54,950 nucleotides of DNA, from positions 1-54,950 of the forward strand of contig JBJOGW010000066.1 of the NCBI GenBank assembly GCA_046048055.1, given 5' to 3'. The translations under genes and the position numbers were made by a program. This DNA comes from SYAC01 sp046048055. Its GTDB lineage: Bacteria; Planctomycetota; Phycisphaerae; Phycisphaerales; SM1A02. Under the pieces are notes generated by a model that saw only the letters and a program-made list of their open reading frames with translations, made no database searches and was not told the origin of the DNA. This document shows positions 25,062 through 32,813 of this stretch, piece by piece (within the stretch, counting starts at the first letter, position 1; each line of letters opens with the position of its first letter).

Positions 25062-26019
25062 TCGTCGCCCACGCGCCCATCGGTTGCACGCCGCCCTCCT
25101 GTGGCAGGCGATCCAGCCGAACCGCGATGGCCGGCGCGTTCTGCATCACGGTGCGGCATGCCTCGGGCGAGAGCACGCAGCAGGCCGTGGCCAGCGCGTC
25201 GGCCGCGGCGGCCGTGGCCGCGATCACCACGGCCTGGCGAGGAAGGGGGAGCGGTTCACCCGTGGCCGGATCCAGGATGTGGCTGGCCAGGCGCCCGCCG
25301 ATGCGGGCGGGCTGTCCCCGATCGCCACTGGTGCTGATGCCGCAACGCGCCAGCAGCAGCGTCTCGGCGGGCTGATCGTCACGGCCCGGCTCCACCCGCA
25401 CCTTCCACCCGATGGTGCCCGGCGGTGCCTCGCCCACCGCGACATCACCGCTCACGTCCACGATGGCGCACGGCCATCCCGCCTCACGCAGCGACTGCAG
25501 CGCGGCGTCGGCGGCCAGCCCTTGCGCAAGACCACCAAAGTCCAGGCGCATGGCACCGGCATGCAGCGTGAGCGTGCGATCGTCGGGGTTCCACGTCATG
25601 TTCCGCATGCCGCTCGCGAAGCGCGCCGCCTGCAACGGCTCAGGCGATGGCCAGGTGTCGGACTGGCGAGCCGCGCGCCAGAGCCGCGTCAGCGGCCCCA
25701 GCGTCACGTCCAGGGCGCCGCGCGTGCGCTGGTGCCAGGTCGCGGCCGCATCCAGGGCCTCGGCCAGGATCGGATCATCCACCTGCACCGTGCCCGGCCC
25801 GGTGGGCAGTCGCATGGCGGCGGAGTCCGACTTCCAGTCGCTCAGCGCCAGGTCGAATGCCCGCACGCGGTCCATGGCAACGCGGACTGCCGGACGCGCG
25901 GCCTCCTCGCCTGGAGCATGCACCGAGATCCGGACCTGAACGCCCATGTGCACCTCGGTGAACGTCACGACCGCGCTGCCGGCCGCCGCGCCGGCCGCCA
26001 CAAGACACGCGGCGATCAC
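24946..26019 (-). CDS. apbE: ApbE-family FAD:protein FMN transferase
   Basis: A 357-residue protein from GTG 26019, whose GTGA overlaps the response-regulator stop. It has a signal peptide (VIAACLVAAGAAAGSAVV) without a lipobox Cys. ApbE landmarks: TEVHMGVQVRISVHA, ALDVTLGPLTRLWRAA, RLDFGGLAQGLAADAALQSL, VDVSGDVAVG and SHILDPATGEPLPLPRQAVV. The G-G-x-x-K-G motif has Gln for Lys here. ApbE attaches FMN to Thr/Ser of periplasmic electron-transfer proteins; no target is in the window. A C-terminal Pro/Ser/Arg extension overlaps the Gfo/Idh gene. Translational coupling to a chemosensory operon is unusual. Confidence 0.87.
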   Translation of the reverse strand: MIAACLVAAGAAAGSAVVTFTEVHMGVQVRISVHAPGEEAARPAVRVAMDRVRAFDLALSDWKSDSAAMRLPTGPGTVQVDDPILAEALDAAATWHQRTRGALDVTLGPLTRLWRAARQSDTWPSPEPLQAARFASGMRNMTWNPDDRTLTLHAGAMRLDFGGLAQGLAADAALQSLREAGWPCAIVDVSGDVAVGEAPPGTIGWKVRVEPGRDDQPAETLLLARCGISTSGDRGQPARIGGRLASHILDPATGEPLPLPRQAVVIAATAAAADALATACCVLSPEACRTVMQNAPAIAVRLDRLPQEGGVQPMGAWATIRRAERGPDDAPRSGVATRPSSGSEATGPRDSAAPDPR

Positions 26020-27200
26020 GGCTGGAACCGGACCTGCAGCAGGCTCACGTCGTCCTTGAAGCGGTCGCCGGCCTGCACGCGGCGCGCATGGGCCAGGATC
26101 TCGTCGAGCGGGCGTGGCGCCTTCTCCGCGCGTCCCACCTCGAGCACGAACTCCTCGAGCGTGGACATGCGGCCGTCGGGCTTCTCCAGCTCGTAGATGC
26201 CGTCGCTGTAGAGCAGCAGCGCGGAGCCGGGCTCCACCGGAATCTCGCTGCTCTCGTAGGGCACGCCCAGGGCCGCGCCCACCATCAGCCCCTGGCTGGG
26301 AAGCCGGCGCAGCGAGCCATCCGGGGCGCGCAGCAATGCCGGGGGATGTCCGCCACCACTCCAGACCAGGCTGGCGCGGTCCACGTCGAGGATGCCGTAC
26401 CACAGCGTGAAGTACATCTCGTGGTGACGCTCCATGGGAAAGAGCTCGTTGAGCCCCTCGAGCACCGAGGCCGGATCGGCCATGTCGCGATTCGGTACCG
26501 CGTTGGAGTGGATCACGTTCATGGCGCTCACGCCCAGCAGCGCGGGTCCCACGCCGTGGCCGCACACGTCGAGCAGGTACACCGCGAGCCGGGACCGATC
26601 CAGCCAGTGGTAGCCGAAGGCGTCGCCACCCAGGCTCTCGCTGGGCACGAAACGCCACTCGGTGGTGGCGGGGCCGTCCAGCATCGGCGGAGGCAGCAGG
26701 CTCTGCACGTACTCCGCGGCACGCCGGGCCTCCTCCTGCAGGTGCCGTTCGCTCGCGGCCAGAGCCTCGTACGCGGCGTTGCGCTCGAGCGTGGCCTTGT
26801 AGCCGTCCGAGTGATGGCGGATGCGGGCGATCACCTCCACCGGGTCGGGCAGCTTGACCAGGTAGTCGTTGGCGCCCAGCGCGAAGGCCTGCGCCTTGGT
26901 CTGGGCCTCTTCCTTGGAGGAGAGCACCACCAGCGGCGTCTGGGCCAGCGTCGGTTCGCCGCGATAGGCCCGCACCAGGTCCATGCCATCGACGTCCGGC
27001 ATCACGAGATCCTGCAGGATCACCGTCGGCTTCACCTGCAGTGCCGTGGCCAGGGCACGCGTCGGATCCTGGCAGTAGTGCAGCGTCCAGTCCGGCTGCG
27101 AGGCCAGCATCTTGCGCACCGCCGCGGCGATGATCGGCTGGTCGTCCACGAGCAGGATGACCGTGGGAAGGGTTCGGGCGGACGTGGGGGAGATGCTCAT
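26016..27200 (-). CDS. WspR-like receiver fused to PP2C/SpoIIE-type serine phosphatase
   Basis: A 394-residue response regulator. Residues 14-130 are a receiver with Asp19/Asp20, phospho-acceptor Asp64 (TVILQDLVMPDVDGMDLVRA) and Lys116 (GANDYLVKLPDPVEVIARIR); both segments closely resemble WspR. A short coiled coil (135-170) leads to a PP2C-type phosphatase: ESLGGDAFGYHWLD (Asp193), YLLDVCGHGVGPALLG (Asp211), WSGGGHPPALL, YSDGIYELE and a final DDVSLLQV, so all metal ligands are present. WspR has GGDEF at this place. ATG 27200 overlaps the cheB stop. The likely substrate is an anti-anti-sigma (STAS) protein encoded elsewhere. Confidence 0.92.
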   Translation of the reverse strand: MSISPTSARTLPTVILLVDDQPIIAAAVRKMLASQPDWTLHYCQDPTRALATALQVKPTVILQDLVMPDVDGMDLVRAYRGEPTLAQTPLVVLSSKEEAQTKAQAFALGANDYLVKLPDPVEVIARIRHHSDGYKATLERNAAYEALAASERHLQEEARRAAEYVQSLLPPPMLDGPATTEWRFVPSESLGGDAFGYHWLDRSRLAVYLLDVCGHGVGPALLGVSAMNVIHSNAVPNRDMADPASVLEGLNELFPMERHHEMYFTLWYGILDVDRASLVWSGGGHPPALLRAPDGSLRRLPSQGLMVGAALGVPYESSEIPVEPGSALLLYSDGIYELEKPDGRMSTLEEFVLEVGRAEKAPRPLDEILAHARRVQAGDRFKDDVSLLQVRFQP

Positions 27201-28222
27201 GGTCGTTCCGTCTCCGGCTGAAGGAGGAAGCCGGCCATCGCAGCACCGATCTGCGACAGCGGGAGCACGCGTTCGGCGGCCTGGAGTCTCACGGCCGTTC
27301 CAGGCATGCCCCACACGATGCTGGACGCCTGGTCCTGGGCGATGGTGTGCCAACCCGCGCGGCGAAGCGCCAGGAGTCCCTCGGCGCCGTCACGGCCCAT
27401 GCCGGTGAGCAGGGTGGCCACGCCGGGCTTCACGCCACTGGCGGCAGCGCTGCGAAACAGGGCGTCCACGCCGGGATGGTGCAGGTCCTCGGGCCTGTGC
27501 CCACGACTTCCAAGACGACCGCCGCATTCGATCACCAGGTGCTCCGTGCCGCCCGCGATCCACACCACGCCGGGCTCCAGTTGGCAGGGCGAAGGGGCCA
27601 CACGGACCGCATGCCCGGTCTCGCGGGCGAGCCACTCGGCCAGACCTGGCACGAATCCCGCATCCAGATGCTGCACCACCACGGCCGCGAACGGAAGGGG
27701 ACGCGGCCATGCGTGCAGGACCTCCGCCAGCGCCTGGGGTCCTCCGGTGCTCGCACCGACAAGGGCCAGGCGCCGTCCTCCGCCGGTCTGGGACGCGGGC
27801 ACCGTGGCGCGTGGCATCGCGGTGGACGTGCGTTCCGCGCGCGTCAGGCGATCGATGGCCGTGATGCGCTGGCACAGCCGAGCCACCCCATCAGGGCTGG
27901 TCATGGTGGGCGTGTCGATGGCATCGAGCGCCCCAGCGCCCAGCGCCTCGAACACCCGGGCGGCATTGCCGGTCACCGTGGCCGTGACGACCAGGATTGG
28001 GCAGGGCGTTTCCCGCATGATCCGACGCGTGGCCTCCACCCCGTCCATCACGGGCATGATCAGGTCCATCAGGATCAGGTCCGGACGGTCCAGTCGGCAT
28101 TGGCGCACGGCCTCGGCACCATCCCGGGCTGTCCACGCCACGGTGGCGCCGGGAACCCGGCCCACGGCCAGGCGCAACGCCTCGATCGCCAGGCCCATGT
28201 CATTGACCAGCGCGATCCTCAT
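27197..28222 (-). CDS. wspF: chemotaxis-type protein-glutamate methylesterase CheB (WspF-like)
   Basis: A 341-residue protein. The receiver (1-110) opens MRIALVNDMGLAIEALRLAV and carries LILMDLIMPVMDGVEATRRI with phospho-Asp53, both strongly WspF-like, including the N-D pair in place of D-D. The methylesterase part (about 150-335) has the catalytic Ser in LVGASTGGPQAL, His in VVVQHLDAGFVPGLA and Asp in LLTGMGRDGAEGLLAL. In Wsp, WspF resets receptor methylation and so damps signalling. It overlaps cheA upstream and the phosphatase regulator downstream by 4 bp each. Confidence 0.94.
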   Translation of the reverse strand: MRIALVNDMGLAIEALRLAVGRVPGATVAWTARDGAEAVRQCRLDRPDLILMDLIMPVMDGVEATRRIMRETPCPILVVTATVTGNAARVFEALGAGALDAIDTPTMTSPDGVARLCQRITAIDRLTRAERTSTAMPRATVPASQTGGGRRLALVGASTGGPQALAEVLHAWPRPLPFAAVVVQHLDAGFVPGLAEWLARETGHAVRVAPSPCQLEPGVVWIAGGTEHLVIECGGRLGSRGHRPEDLHHPGVDALFRSAAASGVKPGVATLLTGMGRDGAEGLLALRRAGWHTIAQDQASSIVWGMPGTAVRLQAAERVLPLSQIGAAMAGFLLQPETERP

Positions 28223-30570
28223 TCGGCGGGCTCCCCGATCAGGTCGTGGATGGTGTCGATGAAGGTCTGGTCCTGGAAGGATCCCTTGGTCAGGTACGCG
28301 TTGGCACCGGCCTGAAGCCCCGCGGCACGGTCCTCGGCACGGTCCTTGTAGCTCACGATCGCCACGGGCAGATGCGCGAATCGCGGGTCACGGCGAAGCT
28401 GCCGGACCAGTTCGATGCCGTTCAGGCGAGGCATGTCCACATCGGTCACGAGCAGGTCATGCCGCCCGGTGCACAGCTGGTTCCAGGCATCCACGCCATC
28501 CACCGCCACGTCCACCTCGTGTCCCAGCCTCTGGAGCATCTGTCGCTCGACCTCGCGAACGGTGATCGAGTCGTCGGCCACCAGGATCCGCTTGCGCCCC
28601 GTGTGCGTCGCGTCCGATCCCCCGGGCTTCAGGCCTCGGATGACGCCCTCACCCAGTCCCCGGCGAATGGACACCAGCAGGTCCTCCACGTCCATGACCA
28701 GCAGCGGAAGCCCGTCCTCGTCGATCGCTGCAGCCGCCACGTGCGGCACGCGGCCCAGCCGCGCATCGAGTGGACGGACCACCAGGTCACGCTCGCCCAG
28801 AAAGCCCTCCACGAGCAGGGCGCATCGCTCGTGCTCCGGTCCGATCACCAGCAGGTTGAGCGGCGCGTCGGTGCTGGCCACGGCCTGTCCCATCTCCAGC
28901 ACGCTGGCGGCTTCCAGCACCCCGACGGCCGCGCCATCCAGGTCGAACTGCAGTCGTCCCTCGGTGCGGGACATGTCCGTGGGAGCCATCCGCACGATGC
29001 GCTCGATGCGTGCCAGTGGAAAGGCCAGCGTCTGCCCGGCCACCTGCACCAGAGCCGCCCGGATCACGCTCAGCGTGATGGGAAGGCTCATCACGAAGGT
29101 GGTGCCGCGTCCCGGCTCGCTCTCCACGCGCACCGAGCCGCCGAGGTCGCGCATGGTCTGGTGCACCACATCCAGTCCGACACCGCGCCCGCTCACTTCG
29201 GTCACGCTCGACGCGGTCGAGAACCCCGGCAGGAACAGGAACTCGAGCAGTTCCGCCCGCCCCAGGCCTCGAGCCACCGACTCCGACTGCAGTCGGCGCT
29301 CGATCACCTTGCCACGGATGCGCTCGGGATCGATGCCGGCCCCATCGTCCCGAATCCGAACCTCGAGCATACCGGCGTGATGCCTGGCCTCCATCCGGAG
29401 CGAGGCGATCTCGGACTTGCCCGCGGCCACCCGCGCGTCCGGACGTTCCACGCCATGGTCGAGCGCGTTGCGAAGCAGGTGATTGAGCGGTGCGTCCAGC
29501 CGCGCCAGAATGTCCCGGTCCACGGGCGTCTGAACGCCCTCCAGTTCGAATCGAACCCGCTTGTCGAGCGAGCGCGCCAGATCCCGCACCAGCCGCGGGA
29601 ATCCGGCCGTCGCGTCGCCGAAGGGCCGCATGCGGCTTCCGATCACCTCGTGGTACAGCCGCGTGCCCACCTCCTCGGTGCGTCGAAAGGTGGCCTCGAG
29701 CAGCGCGCCATGCCGCTGCAGCGCCTTCTCGATCTGCACGAGCTGCTCCCGCGCCTCCTGCAGGTCCACCCCCCGGCGAGCGGCGGCGTCCACGGTCTCG
29801 CGGGCCATCCGAAGGCGACTCTTGAACTCGCGCAGGCCACGCTGCACCTGCGGAAAGCGGCGTCCCTCGACCATGCTCTCCCCGGCCAGGCGCATCATGC
29901 GGTCCAGGTTGTCCGCATTCACGCGCACGGTGCGGATCTCGTTCGCGACAGGTTCGGCCGAGCGTGCGTGCAGGGTCGTCGAGGCCTCGGAGGGCAGGGT
30001 GGAGGCGGCTCCTGAAGGCACGGGTGCGCGGGAAGGTGCGGCTGGGAGGTTGGCCACGGGCCGCGCGTCCGTCGCGGGCCGGACGGCGTCCGAGTCTCCC
30101 ACGTGGGATGTGTCCTTGGCCGGCCCCTCGGGTTCCGCCGGTGTCACGGGCGAAGGTGCCGGTTCCTTGCCGCCGGCAGGGGCGGCCAGCGCGGTCAGCA
30201 GGGCGTTGATCTCGGGGCCATGCTCGCTGGACCATGCCGCCATCTCGCTCTCGCGGATGCCCTGGAGGGAGACAAGCAGGTCGGTGGCCTGAAGCAGCTG
30301 TTCCACACGCTGCGGTGCGCAGGGTTCCTGACCCTTCTGGATGCGCACCATGGCGTCCTCCATCTGATGGGCCAGCGACACCACCGCATCGATGCCGACC
30401 ACTCGCGCGGCGCCCTTGATGGAGTGGGCCGCACGCATCAGGGCCGCCACGGGCGCGGCGTTGGCCGGATCGGCCTCCAGCTGGAGCAGGCCCTCGTTCA
30501 GGGCGGCGGCATGGGCCTCCACCTCGCCCTTGAAGAGTTCGAACAGGTCCAGTCCCTCGAATCCGCTCAC
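28219..30570 (-). CDS. wspE: hybrid chemotaxis histidine kinase CheA-REC (WspE-like)
   Basis: A 783-residue kinase from GTG 30570 (GTGA overlap with the cheW stop). Domain order: Hpt with His49 (LMRAAHSIKGAARVVG), Ala/Pro-rich linker (130-215), dimerisation region, HATPase (LNHLLRNALDHGVERPDARV, then RDDGAGIDPERIRGK and VSGRGVGLDVVHQTMRDLGG), CheW-like domain, and a C-terminal receiver (about 658-780) with KRILVADDSITVREVERQML and LLVTDVDMPRLNGIEL. The classical separate CheA P2 domain is not evident. Order and wording match WspE, which phosphorylates WspF and WspR. Confidence 0.94.
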   Translation of the reverse strand: MSGFEGLDLFELFKGEVEAHAAALNEGLLQLEADPANAAPVAALMRAAHSIKGAARVVGIDAVVSLAHQMEDAMVRIQKGQEPCAPQRVEQLLQATDLLVSLQGIRESEMAAWSSEHGPEINALLTALAAPAGGKEPAPSPVTPAEPEGPAKDTSHVGDSDAVRPATDARPVANLPAAPSRAPVPSGAASTLPSEASTTLHARSAEPVANEIRTVRVNADNLDRMMRLAGESMVEGRRFPQVQRGLREFKSRLRMARETVDAAARRGVDLQEAREQLVQIEKALQRHGALLEATFRRTEEVGTRLYHEVIGSRMRPFGDATAGFPRLVRDLARSLDKRVRFELEGVQTPVDRDILARLDAPLNHLLRNALDHGVERPDARVAAGKSEIASLRMEARHHAGMLEVRIRDDGAGIDPERIRGKVIERRLQSESVARGLGRAELLEFLFLPGFSTASSVTEVSGRGVGLDVVHQTMRDLGGSVRVESEPGRGTTFVMSLPITLSVIRAALVQVAGQTLAFPLARIERIVRMAPTDMSRTEGRLQFDLDGAAVGVLEAASVLEMGQAVASTDAPLNLLVIGPEHERCALLVEGFLGERDLVVRPLDARLGRVPHVAAAAIDEDGLPLLVMDVEDLLVSIRRGLGEGVIRGLKPGGSDATHTGRKRILVADDSITVREVERQMLQRLGHEVDVAVDGVDAWNQLCTGRHDLLVTDVDMPRLNGIELVRQLRRDPRFAHLPVAIVSYKDRAEDRAAGLQAGANAYLTKGSFQDQTFIDTIHDLIGEPAE

Positions 30571-31094
30571 CTGGCGCAGTCCTCCAAGCCGTTCCGCAAT
30601 GCCTGGGGATCCAGCACGGTCCAGGCCTGCTGGTCACGAACGAGCAGGGATCGCGTGGCGCTGCCGCGACCCCGCGTCACCGTGGCCGGGGCGGCCTTCA
30701 ACTCCCCCGCACGAGCCTGGATCACGCCCTCGATGGCATCCACCTCGAACGCCCAGCCCCGTCCGGCGGGTCCAAGCACCACCACGCGGGCGTGTTCCGG
30801 CGAACGCTCCTCGGAGGATGGAAGATCCAGCAGGCGCTCCAGCGATGCCATCAGCAGGATCTCGCCCTCGTGCGCCACCAGCCCGCGAAAGGCGGGATGG
30901 CGTCGATGGGGAACGGTGCGCACCGGCACCTGGGCAAAGGTGCGTTCGACGCTCTCGGCGGGAAGGCCGAAACGCTCCTCGCCCAGCCGGAAGCAGAGCA
31001 GCGAGATGAGCGTCTCCTGAGCGTCACCGATCGGCGCGGCCAACGACCTGGTCTGCTCGAGCAGGGCATCCGAAGGCAACGCATCCGCTCGCAT
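30567..31094 (-). CDS. wspD: CheW-like adaptor (WspD position)
   Basis: A 175-residue protein. CheW fold segments: LISLLCFRLGEERFGLPAES, VPHRRHPAFRGLVAHEGEIL and a final RSLLVRDQQAWTVLDPQAL. The N-terminal helix (LLEQTRSLAAPIG) before the CheW domain is as in WspD. I chose ATG 31094, 13 bp after the cheR stop; longer open frame overlaps cheR. Its TGA overlaps the cheA GTG. Symbol assigned by order as well as sequence. Confidence 0.85.
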   Translation of the reverse strand: MRADALPSDALLEQTRSLAAPIGDAQETLISLLCFRLGEERFGLPAESVERTFAQVPVRTVPHRRHPAFRGLVAHEGEILLMASLERLLDLPSSEERSPEHARVVVLGPAGRGWAFEVDAIEGVIQARAGELKAAPATVTRGRGSATRSLLVRDQQAWTVLDPQALRNGLEDCAR

Positions 31095-31107
31095 GCTCGC
31101 CGATGAC

Positions 31108-32280
31108 TCAGGCAACGTGATTCGCCCCTTGCGTTCGCGACACCCGAAGGCGGTAGCGGTCCGCCTGCACGGGGTCGTGACGTCGCTCCGCCAGCGCACT
31201 CAGTTGCAGCAGCGCCAGACGATGCATGGGGTCAAGGTACACCACCTTGGTGAAGCATCGCTCCGCCTCGTCGGGTTGTTCCCTGCCCAGGGCGATCGAC
31301 CCGGCGAGCCACCATCCGTCCACGGAGACCGGATCCTGACGCAGAAGATCCGTGATGCGCTGATGCGCCTCCTCCAGCCGTCCCTCGTCGGCGACACGCT
31401 CGATGTCCGCCACGGCCTCCGGGCGGGAACTGGACATCGATGGCCGTTCCGCGGGCACGTGGCGAGGCCCGGCGTTCCGTTCCGTCCGTGCCTCCGCGGG
31501 CGTGGCGGCATCGGCGCCCCGGGTGTCGACGCGCCGAAAGGCGAACGCGCCCTCCACGCCCAGGCCCGCGAAGCCGTCCACATGCAGGCTCATGGGATCG
31601 GCGTGGCCCACGCAGAGCAAGCCGCCTGGCCGGACCAGATCCCTGAGTCGGCGTCCAAGCCGCTCTCTCGACGAAGCATCCAGGTAGATGGCCATGTTCC
31701 GACAGAAGACCACGTCGAACGGTCCCGCAAGCGGCACCGAGCGAACATCGCCGTGCACCGTCTCGATCATGGCGAGAGCCCTCGGATCCACGGAAAGCCT
31801 GCCTTGCCGATCCGCCGTGAACGCGTCCTGCGCCCACACGGGAATGGGAGTCCGCTGCGCAAGCGGTGGAACGTTTCCCTGGAGCACATCCGCGAGATGG
31901 GTACGGTTCCAGTCCACCGCGATCACCCGCGCGGTGTCGGACGTGTGTCCGGCGGCCAGCGCCGTGACCGCCAGGGAGTACGGCTCGGCGCCTCGGGCGC
32001 ACCCAAGGCTTGCCAGGCGCACGGGGCCGGGTCCGTGCCGAGCCAGCCATGCACGGAGGCACTCGAACGCGGGGGCCTGGCGAAACAGCCATGACTCCGG
32101 TGGCACGGCATGCTGCACCACGGACTCCCGCTCGGCCGGGTCCTGATGCAACCGTCGCGCATAGTCGGCTTCGCTCAAGCCCAGGCGTTCGGCACGTCGC
32201 CTGGCCTCCTCGATCGCGTGCAAGCGCACATGGGCCTCCAGCGGCAGGCGTTCCCGAAACCATGCCTCCAGTCCACTCAT
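31108..32280 (-). CDS. wspC: CheR-type MCP methyltransferase with C-terminal TPR (WspC-like)
   Basis: A 390-residue protein. Helical N-terminal part (1-75), then the SAM-dependent methyltransferase: PPESWLFRQAPAFECLRAWL, VRLASLGCARGAEPYSLAVT (SAM site) and FDVVFCRNMAIYLDASSRER. After a Ser/Arg/Pro linker (about 255-290) the last 95 residues are TPR-like (EERLEEAHQ-type helices, then GWWLAGSIALGREQPDEAER). CheR plus TPR is the WspC arrangement. Methylates receptor glutamates in opposition to CheB. Overlaps the upstream cheW stop by 4 bp. Confidence 0.92.
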   Translation of the reverse strand: MSGLEAWFRERLPLEAHVRLHAIEEARRRAERLGLSEADYARRLHQDPAERESVVQHAVPPESWLFRQAPAFECLRAWLARHGPGPVRLASLGCARGAEPYSLAVTALAAGHTSDTARVIAVDWNRTHLADVLQGNVPPLAQRTPIPVWAQDAFTADRQGRLSVDPRALAMIETVHGDVRSVPLAGPFDVVFCRNMAIYLDASSRERLGRRLRDLVRPGGLLCVGHADPMSLHVDGFAGLGVEGAFAFRRVDTRGADAATPAEARTERNAGPRHVPAERPSMSSSRPEAVADIERVADEGRLEEAHQRITDLLRQDPVSVDGWWLAGSIALGREQPDEAERCFTKVVYLDPMHRLALLQLSALAERRHDPVQADRYRLRVSRTQGANHVA

Positions 32281-32765
32281 GAGGGAACGTCCGGCAGCGA
32301 TCGCTTCTCGGGAAGCGTGGCGGTCCCCTCGAGCAGTCCCCGGTGCATCCCGGCGAGTCCCGGGGGATCCAGCAGCAGGATCGAGCCTTCGGACTCGCCG
32401 CGGATCTCACCAACGAACGGCATGCCCGGCAAGCCCTGGCGTGGTGTCCAGGCCGAGCCGTGGAGCTCCATGATGCCGTCCACGCGATCCACCACCATCC
32501 CGAACGCGATCAGCGGATCGTCGGGGTTGGCACGTCCCTGAAGCAGCAGCACACGGGTGCCCAGGCGGTCACGGATTGCCGCGGCGCCGAACAGCACGCC
32601 GCCGTCGACCATGGGAATCACCTGGCCGTGGTAGTCCATGAGGCCTCGCATCCATGTCGGGGCATGCGGCACCGGCGTGGCGAGCACGATGGGGCACACT
32701 TCACGGACCCACGCCAGATCCACCGCCAGAGTCTGGTCAGCCACATGGAATCTCAGCACCTGCAC
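32277..32765 (-). CDS. wspB: CheW-like adaptor (WspB position)
   Basis: A 162-residue CheW protein. Key parts: VQVLRFHVADQTLAVDLAWV, PTWMRGLMDYHGQVIPMVDG and GMVVDRVDGIMELHG. I chose GTG 32765 because the CheW fold begins at once; a longer form from 32804 is possible. No clear Shine-Dalgarno precedes it. It is the first che gene after the HD-GYP gene (48-bp gap) and overlaps cheR by 4 bp. Confidence 0.87.
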   Translation of the reverse strand: MQVLRFHVADQTLAVDLAWVREVCPIVLATPVPHAPTWMRGLMDYHGQVIPMVDGGVLFGAAAIRDRLGTRVLLLQGRANPDDPLIAFGMVVDRVDGIMELHGSAWTPRQGLPGMPFVGEIRGESEGSILLLDPPGLAGMHRGLLEGTATLPEKRSLPDVPS

Positions 32766-32813
32766 GGGGCAAGCATATGGCTGCAGGCACCTGGCCCGCC
32801 TCACGCCTCAGCC

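Noticed and set aside
26016..27200. GGDEF domain expected in the WspR-like regulator
   Set aside because: No GGDEF/GGEEF signature; the C-terminal motifs are those of a PP2C/SpoIIE phosphatase.
24946..27246. One continuous minus-strand frame of 766 codons that would fuse ApbE to an upstream Arg-rich protein
   Set aside because: The upstream part is the wrong frame of the receiver-PP2C gene; ApbE has its own GTG and signal peptide at 26019.
28246..30015. Long plus-strand frame opposite cheA, and similar ones opposite both assembly ATPase genes and pilT
   Set aside because: Antisense shadows with low-complexity His/Gln/Arg-rich translations; the sense genes have complete catalytic motifs.
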